A stretch of DNA of 5,477 bases from assembly GCA_947454745.1 (NCBI GenBank), contig CANGMV010000090.1:1-5477 (forward strand), written 5' to 3'. Position 1 is the stretch's first letter. Each line of letters begins with the position of its first letter. The notes below the pieces were generated by a model that was not told where the DNA came from, did no database searches, and saw only the letters and a list, made by a program, of their open reading frames with translations. Below, one piece after another: positions 1 through 5,477 of the stretch. The position numbers and the translations under genes were made by a program. This stretch comes from Bacteroidota bacterium. GTDB taxonomy: Bacteria > Bacteroidota > Bacteroidia > Chitinophagales > Chitinophagaceae.

Positions 1-1143
1 GATGGCAATGGGTTAGATGATATGATTGTGGGAGGTGTTAATACCAGTGCGCAAATCTTTTTACAACAATCCAATGGTCAGTTTATACAAAAGCCATTGC
101 TGCCTAATTTAGGAGTGAATGGGAAAGCCGATTTAGATGAAGGCATTTTATTAATAGATGTAGATGGTGACAAGGATTTGGATATCGTTGTGGCAAGTGG
201 CGGCTATGAGCAATTAGCAGGGGCTGCTGTTTATCAGGATAAACTATACTTGAATGACGGGAAGGGTAATTTTACCATTCAATCAACTGCCTTGCCAGTT
301 AATCATAGCAGTAAGCTTTGTATTAAGGCAGTGGATTATGATAAGGACGGAGATTTAGATTTGTTTATTGGTGGAAGAGTGGAACCTTCTAACTATCCAA
401 AAGCAGTGTCGAGTTTTATTTATCGAAATGATACCAAGGATGGAATTGTAAAATATACCGATGTTACCAAAATAGCAGCAAAGGATTTAAAAAATATCGG
501 GTTGGTATGTGACGCCTTATTTACGGATTTTGATAATGATGGTTGGCCTGATTTAATTTTAACAGGGGAGTGGATGTCGGTTCGTTTTTTAAAGAATGAG
601 CATGGTGTGTTTAAAGACATTTCGTCTACCAGTGGTGTAAATAATAAAAAGGGTTGGTGGAATAGTATTGTGGCTGGTGATTTTGACAATGATGGAGACA
701 TTGATTATATATTGGGGAATCTTGGTTACAATTCATTCTATAAAGCATCAGATCAATATCCGGCAATGCTTTATGCAAAGGATTTTGACAAGAACGGAAG
801 TTATGATGCATTCCCTGCATTATACTTACCAACTAGCCATACTGATACTAACCGTAAATTATATCCAGCACAAACCAGAGAAGACGCGGTTAAACAAATG
901 ATTGGCTTGCGTGCGAAATACCAAAATTTTAAAACATTTGCTGGTGCGACTATGAATGATTTGTTTACGCCTGAGCAATTAAAGGATGCGCAAAAATTAA
1001 GTGCTAATTATTTTGCTTCTAGTTATTTACAAAATAATGGGAATGGAAAATTTGAATTATCACCATTGCCAATAGCTGCACAAGTTTCAATTTTAAACGG
1101 GATGGAAGTAGGGGACTTTAATGCAGATGGTAATTTGGATGTA
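1..1143 (+). repeat. Array of seven Asp-rich FG-GAP/VCBS loop repeats within the first gene
   Basis: Loop codons lie at about 1-24 (cut by the edge), 157-186, 334-363, 526-555, 679-708, 781-810 and 1114-1143. Most follow the pattern D-x-D-x-D-G-x-x-D, as in calcium-binding propeller loops. The loop at 781 (DFDKNGSYDA) has Asn in place of the third Asp. The loop at 1114 (DFNADGNLDV) has Asn at the second acidic position. The loops at 526 and 679 match in 16 of their first 17 bases, so at DNA level they are short direct repeats 153 bases apart. They are protein-domain repeats, not a mobile or regulatory repeat. Confidence 0.85.
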
Positions 1144-1575
1144 TTAATAAATGGAAATGACTTTGGAACGGAAGTGTCTGTAGGGCGTTACGATGCATTA
1201 AATGGCTTGGTATTAAGAGGCAATGGTAAAGGAGGATTTGATCCATTAAGTATTGAACAGAGTGGTGTATTTATTCCAGGTAATGGCAAGGCATTGGCAA
1301 AACTAGCTGATGCGCAAGGGAATGTATTAATAGCGGCTTCGCAAAACAGAGGTGCTCTAAAATTGTATCAATCTAAAATAAAATCAACTGTGGTTCCTGC
1401 ATTGCCAAATGAAGTAAGCGCATTGGTGGTTTATAAAAATGGGAAAACACGCAAAGTAGAGTTCTATTATGGTAGTTCATTCCTGTCTCAGTCGGCAAGA
1501 TTTGTAGAAAAGAATGATAATATTAAATCCATTCAATTTATAGATTCCAAAGGTGCTAAACGTGTTGTTTTGTAA
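1..1575 (+). CDS. FG-GAP/VCBS repeat protein (CRTAC1/ASPIC-UnbV type), C-terminal part
   Basis: The frame is open to the left edge, so the first ATG (base 22) is internal and the true start lies upstream; 524 residues are visible. The fragment opens inside a calcium-binding-like loop (DGNGLDD) and carries six more Asp-rich loops of the DxDxDGDxD type, for example DYDKDGDLDL and DFDNDGDIDY. These are typical of FG-GAP/VCBS blades that fold into a beta-propeller. Residues about 271-360 lack such loops and are rich in K, Q and A. They are followed by a GRYDA motif (395-399) and a C-terminal tail containing YYGSSFLSQSAR, which I recall from large Bacteroidota proteins of roughly 1,100 residues. 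Such proteins are exported, often lie near SusC/SusD genes, and have no established biochemical role; binding or scaffolding at the cell surface is an inference. The stop is 12 bases before the haloperoxidase-like gene, which suggests one operon. The family call is firm; the function is unknown. Confidence 0.9.
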   Translation, partial: DGNGLDDMIVGGVNTSAQIFLQQSNGQFIQKPLLPNLGVNGKADLDEGILLIDVDGDKDLDIVVASGGYEQLAGAAVYQDKLYLNDGKGNFTIQSTALPVNHSSKLCIKAVDYDKDGDLDLFIGGRVEPSNYPKAVSSFIYRNDTKDGIVKYTDVTKIAAKDLKNIGLVCDALFTDFDNDGWPDLILTGEWMSVRFLKNEHGVFKDISSTSGVNNKKGWWNSIVAGDFDNDGDIDYILGNLGYNSFYKASDQYPAMLYAKDFDKNGSYDAFPALYLPTSHTDTNRKLYPAQTREDAVKQMIGLRAKYQNFKTFAGATMNDLFTPEQLKDAQKLSANYFASSYLQNNGNGKFELSPLPIAAQVSILNGMEVGDFNADGNLDVLINGNDFGTEVSVGRYDALNGLVLRGNGKGGFDPLSIEQSGVFIPGNGKALAKLADAQGNVLIAASQNRGALKLYQSKIKSTVVPALPNEVSALVVYKNGKTRKVEFYYGSSFLSQSARFVEKNDNIKSIQFIDSKGAKRVVL

Positions 1576-1587
1576 AAATGTAATTGT

Positions 1588-2919
1588 ATGAAAAAGAATT
1601 TATTAAAAAGTATTTCCGTTTTAAGTGCGGTTGTATGCATGTTCTCTTGTAGTAAACAAAAGCAAAAAGCGGTGGATCCTGTGGATGTATTAATTCACAA
1701 TGAGGATCAATTAACGCAGGTGATAATTTATGATGTGTTTACGCCACCAGTAGCAAGTCGAATTTATGTCTATTCTTCCATAGCGGCTTATGAAGCCATT
1801 CGACATAGTAAAAAAGACGTTCCTTCGATAGCTGAAAAACTAAATGGTTTCGATAAGATGCCATTGCCAGATGCCAATAAAAAATATGATTTTACTTTGG
1901 CTGCAACAGAGGCTTTTTTTAAAGTGGCAAGAAGTGTGAAAGTGTTTAGTGTCGACTCCTTGAACGCATACGAAAAAGAAGTATACGGAAATTACAAATC
2001 AAATATCGAAACAGCAACTTATGATGCTTCCATTGCTTTTGGTGATACGATTGCTGCAGTAGTATTAAAGCGCGCAAAGAATGACGGGTATTTTAAATCG
2101 CGTGGTAAGGCAAAATATTTAGGAAGTAATGAGCCAGGCAAATGGCGCCCAACGCCCCCTGATTATGCCGATGGAGTAGAGTGGTGCTGGAATACCATGA
2201 AGCCAATGGTGCTAGATTCTGCAGCTCAATTCAAGCCGGCATTGCCTCCTACTTATGATATGAAAAAGGGCACGCCTTTTAATAAATTAGTTCAAGAAGT
2301 ATATGATATCAGTAAGGCGCTAACACCTGAACAAAAAGAAATTGCAAAATATTGGGATGACAATCCATTTGTGGTTGAACATAGTGGTCATATGATGTTT
2401 GGCAATAAAAAAATTACGCCAGGGGGTCATTGGATGGGTATTGCTGCACAAATTATTAAACAAGAAAAAGCAGACCCTGTAAAAGCCGCTCAAACCTTTG
2501 CTTTAACATCCATTGCACTCTATGATGGTTTCATTTCTTGTTGGGATGAAAAATACCGTAGCAGTTATGTACGTCCAGTAACGGTGATCAAAGATTTTAT
2601 CGATAAGGATTGGATGTCCTTTTTGCAAACACCCCCTTTCCCTGAATATACCAGTGGACATAGCACGATTACAGCTTCTGCTGCAACTGTACTCACCAAA
2701 TTGTATCGTGATAATTTAGTTTTCGAAGATTCAAGTGATTATCAGTACATAGGCATGAAACGTAAATTTAATTCTTTACAAGAAGCAGCTGCCGAATGTT
2801 CTATGAGTAGAGTATATGGCGGAATACATTATATGATAAGTGTGAATACAGGAGCAGATATGGGAAAACAAGTGGGTGGATTAGTGGTGAGAAAATTACT
2901 TGAAACCCCGGGCAAATAA
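1588..2919 (+). CDS. Vanadium-dependent haloperoxidase / PAP2-superfamily lipoprotein
   Basis: This 443-residue protein begins with a lipoprotein signal: basic MKKNLLK, a hydrophobic stretch, then a lipobox-like MFSC with the predicted lipidated Cys at 21. The mature part should be anchored in the cell envelope. The superfamily signature K-x6-RP, SGH, SR-x5-H is complete: K322, R329-P330, S356-G357-H358, S407-R408 and H414. By comparison with fungal vanadium chloroperoxidase (K353, R360, S402, G403, H404, R490, H496), every vanadate-binding residue is present, including the axial His (H414) and the acid-base His (H358). The PSGH Pro is Thr here. The Asp that in many PAP2 phosphatases follows the last His by four positions is Ser418. 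The upstream RPTPPDY segment (187-193) also resembles this family. The enzyme could oxidise halides with peroxide or hydrolyse phosphate esters; sequence alone does not decide. The start has no clear Shine-Dalgarno, common in Bacteroidota, but the signal peptide fixes it. Confidence 0.92.
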   Translation: MKKNLLKSISVLSAVVCMFSCSKQKQKAVDPVDVLIHNEDQLTQVIIYDVFTPPVASRIYVYSSIAAYEAIRHSKKDVPSIAEKLNGFDKMPLPDANKKYDFTLAATEAFFKVARSVKVFSVDSLNAYEKEVYGNYKSNIETATYDASIAFGDTIAAVVLKRAKNDGYFKSRGKAKYLGSNEPGKWRPTPPDYADGVEWCWNTMKPMVLDSAAQFKPALPPTYDMKKGTPFNKLVQEVYDISKALTPEQKEIAKYWDDNPFVVEHSGHMMFGNKKITPGGHWMGIAAQIIKQEKADPVKAAQTFALTSIALYDGFISCWDEKYRSSYVRPVTVIKDFIDKDWMSFLQTPPFPEYTSGHSTITASAATVLTKLYRDNLVFEDSSDYQYIGMKRKFNSLQEAAAECSMSRVYGGIHYMISVNTGADMGKQVGGLVVRKLLETPGK

Positions 2920-2933
2920 ATTAATTAACTACC

Positions 2934-4655
2934 ATGGAAAACAATTACTACTATACAAACGAGACTATCACTATTAAAAGCTTCCAAGCGATTGTAGTGG
3001 GTTCGGGTATTAGTGGAGGTTGGGCAGCAAAAGAATTATGCGAGAAAGGATTAAAAACATTGGTGATTGAACGTGGACGAAAAGTAGAACACAATAAGGA
3101 TTATCCTACCGCTCAATTAGCACCTTGGGAATTAAAACATAGAGGGATTATTACCGATAAATTTAAAAAAGAGAACCCACTCATTACAAAGTCCGCGGGG
3201 TTTGGGGAGGACAATGCACATTTTTTTATTGAGGATGCTACGCAACCTTATATTCAAGAAAAGCCATTCGATTGGATTAGAGGATATCAGGTTGGTGGAA
3301 AATCCATTATATGGGGAAGAGCATGTCAACGTTGGAGTGATCATGAATTTGCAGCTCCTGCTAAATTTAACTATGGATTGGATTGGCCCATTCGTTATAA
3401 GGATGTAGAAGACTGGTATTCCCATGTAGAAAAGTTCATAGGCGTATGTGGAAATGCGGATGGCATTGAAGCTATGCCCGATGGCGTGTTTATGAAACCA
3501 TTTGATTTAACGGTGGTGGAGCAACATGTTAAAGAAGTAATTGCTGAAAAATTCGGCAGACACTTGGTACATTCACGATGGGCGCATATCACCGAACCTC
3601 AGCCCATTCACTTGGAACAGGGAAGGGGGCAATGTCAGGCAAGAAATTTATGTATGCGTGGTTGTCCCTTTGGTGGTTATTTTAGCTCGGTATCTTCTAC
3701 TTTACCTTGGGCTGCTAAAACAGGCAATTTATCTATTTTAACTGATGCCGTAGTTCATTCCATAATTTATGATGAAGTAAAACAAAAAGCTATCGGTGTG
3801 CGCGTGATTGATGCGCATACAAAAAAAACCTATGAATATTATGCCGATATTATTTTCATGAATGCATCGGCATTAAATACCAATTTGATTTTATTGAATT
3901 CAACTTCTAAACGTTTTCCTAATGGACTTGGTAATGATTCAGGGGTGTTAGGTAAATATATCTGTCATCATAATTACCGAGCAAGTGTTTGGGGTAAGAT
4001 TGATGGCTTTGAGGATAGTTATGTTTTTGGCCGTAATCCAACCGATTCTATTATAGCGAATTATAGAAACCTAGGAAAGCAAGAAACTGATTTTAAAGGA
4101 GGCTACACCACTTTTATGGGTGCCTATCGGCAACGTTTAGATGAAAGTACGACACCGGAAACCATTGGCACACCTTTTAAAGAAGCTATGGTGGAGCCGG
4201 GTAAATGGCATGTGTATGCATACTTACAAGGAGAGACCATTCCCAAAAAAGAGAATCATGTACGTTTAAGTAAAGATCAAAAAGATCCTTATGGACTTCC
4301 TTTATTAATTACATCGGTAGGGTATGATCAGAATGATGATAAGCTAACCCAAGATTTTTTAACGGAGACCACTAAAATGTTAGCCAGTGCAGGTGTTTAT
4401 GATATTGGTTCCATTGACAATCACCAAGCACCAGGATTAGATATTCACGAAATGGGAGGATGTAGAATGGGAAAGGATCCTAGCAATTCTATTTTAAACG
4501 AACACAATCAAATGCATTTGTGTAAAAATGTATTTGTAACCGATGGTGCTTGTATGACGAGCACAGGTAACCAAAGTCCTTCCATATTATACATGGCGTT
4601 AACAGTTAGAGCAGTTGATTATGCTGTAAAATCAATGCAAACAAAAAGTTTATAA
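2934..4655 (+). CDS. GMC-family FAD-dependent oxidoreductase (probable sugar/polyol dehydrogenase)
   Basis: The protein has 573 residues, a normal length for the family. An N-terminal Rossmann fold begins at residue 18, with G23-x-G25-x-x-G28 and the FAD-ribose Glu at 46 (VIERG). A second flavin-contact segment follows at 116-134 (RGYQVGGKSIIWG). The C-terminal GMC domain has HEMGGCRMG (505-513), TDGA (536-539) and GNQSP (545-549). His505 and Asn546 correspond to the catalytic His/Asn pair of cholesterol oxidase and relatives. A Cys cluster C234-x5-C240-x3-C244-P resembles the iron-sulfur-binding segment of bacterial FAD glucose dehydrogenase. The enzyme should oxidise an alcohol group, most likely on a sugar, glucoside or polyol; the exact substrate cannot be read from sequence. 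There is no signal peptide, although the flanking proteins are exported. Relatives often pair with a Tat-exported gluconate 2-dehydrogenase subunit 3-like partner, which is absent here. The start is secure because the FAD fold begins just after it. Confidence 0.95.
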   Translation: MENNYYYTNETITIKSFQAIVVGSGISGGWAAKELCEKGLKTLVIERGRKVEHNKDYPTAQLAPWELKHRGIITDKFKKENPLITKSAGFGEDNAHFFIEDATQPYIQEKPFDWIRGYQVGGKSIIWGRACQRWSDHEFAAPAKFNYGLDWPIRYKDVEDWYSHVEKFIGVCGNADGIEAMPDGVFMKPFDLTVVEQHVKEVIAEKFGRHLVHSRWAHITEPQPIHLEQGRGQCQARNLCMRGCPFGGYFSSVSSTLPWAAKTGNLSILTDAVVHSIIYDEVKQKAIGVRVIDAHTKKTYEYYADIIFMNASALNTNLILLNSTSKRFPNGLGNDSGVLGKYICHHNYRASVWGKIDGFEDSYVFGRNPTDSIIANYRNLGKQETDFKGGYTTFMGAYRQRLDESTTPETIGTPFKEAMVEPGKWHVYAYLQGETIPKKENHVRLSKDQKDPYGLPLLITSVGYDQNDDKLTQDFLTETTKMLASAGVYDIGSIDNHQAPGLDIHEMGGCRMGKDPSNSILNEHNQMHLCKNVFVTDGACMTSTGNQSPSILYMALTVRAVDYAVKSMQTKSL

Positions 4656-4659
4656 GATG
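4653..4659 (+). other. Stop-start junction TAAGATG (probable translational coupling)
   Basis: The GMC gene ends in TAA and the GH30 gene begins with ATG after a single G. No strong Shine-Dalgarno is visible; the upstream bases are A-rich (ACAAAAAG). Such a tight junction usually means that the ribosome finishing the first gene reinitiates on the second, which would tie the output of the two enzymes together. This is inference from spacing alone. Confidence 0.6.
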
Positions 4660-5477
4660 AAAAAAATAATATTATATATTGTAGCTGTTTTCTTTTTCAA
4701 TAAAATGCATGCGCAAGTATTACAGTCCATAACTACTGCTAATCAAGAACAATTATTAAAGGAAAGTAAAATTGCTTTTAATACTACAGCGACTCGCAAT
4801 CCGAATGCAGTCCAAATTAATATAGATGCAACAAAGCAATTCCAAAAAATGGAAGGATTTGGATACGCCTTAACGGGTGGCTCAGCACAATTAATTCATA
4901 GTTTGGCTCCTGCAAAGCGTGCTACTTTTTTACAGGAGGTATTCAGTAACAAAGGGATGGGTGTAAGTTATATTCGGGTAAGTATGGGTGCCTCCGATTT
5001 GGATGCTACGGTATTTAGTTATGACGATTTACCCAAAGGGGCAACAGATACTACTTTGCAACATTTTAGTTTGTCCACAGATACATTGCATTTGATCCCT
5101 ATCCTAAATGAAGCACTGAAAGTGAATCCAAAATTAAAAATCATGGCATCGCCTTGGAGTCCTCCTCTTTGGATGAAGACAAATGGGGCTTCAATGGGAG
5201 GGCATTTGTTAAAGCAGTATTATAGTGTATACGCAAATTATTTTGTGAAGTATATACAAGCTATGCGTGCAAAAGGGATTACCATTCATTCAGTAACCAT
5301 TCAAAATGAACCAGAACATGGCGGGAATAATCCAAGTATGTTAATGGACGCACAAGAGCAAACCGAATTTGTAAGAGATTATTTAGGTCCGCAATTTAAA
5401 GCGGCACATTTGAATACGGAGATTGTTATATGGGACCATAACGCCGATCATCCTATTTATCCAATTACTATTTTAAA
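4657..5477 (+). CDS. Secreted GH30 family glycoside hydrolase, N-terminal part
   Basis: The frame stays open from the ATG to the right edge; 273 residues are visible of an expected 450-500. The start MKKIILYIVAVFFF and the segment ending MHA|Q (cleavage after residue 19) form a standard signal peptide with no lipobox, so the enzyme is exported. GH30 hallmarks follow in order: MEGFGYALTGGSA (65-77) at the first barrel strand, SYIRVSMGASD (104-114), ASPWSPPLWMK (164-174) and TIQNEPEH (214-221). Glu218 of NEP is the expected acid/base; the nucleophile Glu lies beyond the edge. GH30 members act on beta-linked glucans, glucosides, glucosylceramide or xylosides. The TD-A-A loop that binds the glycone in glucocerebrosidase reads T-G-G-S here, so the substrate may differ from the classic members. 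The ATG lies one base after the stop of the GMC gene, which points to coupled translation. Family assignment is firm; substrate and subfamily are open. Confidence 0.92.
   Translation, partial: MKKIILYIVAVFFFNKMHAQVLQSITTANQEQLLKESKIAFNTTATRNPNAVQINIDATKQFQKMEGFGYALTGGSAQLIHSLAPAKRATFLQEVFSNKGMGVSYIRVSMGASDLDATVFSYDDLPKGATDTTLQHFSLSTDTLHLIPILNEALKVNPKLKIMASPWSPPLWMKTNGASMGGHLLKQYYSVYANYFVKYIQAMRAKGITIHSVTIQNEPEHGGNNPSMLMDAQEQTEFVRDYLGPQFKAAHLNTEIVIWDHNADHPIYPITIL

Noticed and set aside
22..24. ATG at base 22 as the real start of the VCBS gene
   Set aside because: The frame is open upstream to the edge and encodes DGNGLDD, the beginning of a repeat loop, and no signal peptide follows the ATG.
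420..832. Minus-strand open frames opposite the VCBS gene
   Set aside because: Low-complexity translations antisense to a well-supported coding frame, with no domain or start context; shadows.
668..901. Overlapping + strand open frame in the VCBS gene
   Set aside because: It lies wholly within the first gene in another frame, its translation has no recognisable domain, and the covering frame has strong repeat motifs.
1578..1583. ATGTAA start-stop element four bases before the lipoprotein start
   Set aside because: A minimal start-stop could tune translation, but in such an AT-rich 12-base gap it is expected by chance.
2920..2933. ATTAATTAA palindrome in the gap before the GMC gene as a terminator or operator
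   Set aside because: It is a short AT-only palindrome without a GC stem or T-run, inside an apparent operon; it cannot be supported as a regulatory site.
3132..3741. Short open frames on both strands within the GMC gene
   Set aside because: They overlap conserved GMC coding sequence, including the Cys cluster, and show no protein features of their own.

Overview
The window is a nearly gap-free stretch of four genes on the + strand from an AT-rich member of the Bacteroidota. Chitinophagaceae or a relative is my best guess, but this is inference from gene content and style, not from a marker gene. The clues are the type of FG-GAP/VCBS protein, a short lipoprotein signal ending at a Cys, weak or absent Shine-Dalgarno sequences, and a carbohydrate-use theme.

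Layout: (1) bases 1-1575 are the C-terminal part of a large FG-GAP/VCBS repeat protein of the CRTAC1/ASPIC-UnbV type, cut by the left edge. (2) 1588-2919 encode a lipoprotein of the vanadium-dependent haloperoxidase / PAP2 phosphatase superfamily. (3) 2934-4655 encode a GMC-family FAD oxidoreductase, probably a sugar or sugar-alcohol dehydrogenase. (4) 4657 to the right edge is the N-terminal 273 residues of a secreted GH30 glycoside hydrolase. The gaps are 12, 14 and 1 bases, with no room for promoters or terminators, so the four genes are probably co-transcribed. The operon very likely extends past both edges.

How they may work together: VCBS proteins of this type often sit with SusC/SusD-like uptake genes in Bacteroidota, and a GH30 enzyme cleaves beta-linked sugars outside the cytoplasm. 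The GMC enzyme could oxidise the released sugar. The haloperoxidase-like lipoprotein is the odd member. It could use peroxide for halide oxidation, or act as a phosphatase. A sugar-oxidation plus haloperoxidase module inside a glycan-use operon is the most interesting reading of the window, but it is a hypothesis. No RNA genes, mobile elements, CRISPR arrays or terminators were seen, and there is no gene-free stretch longer than 14 bases.
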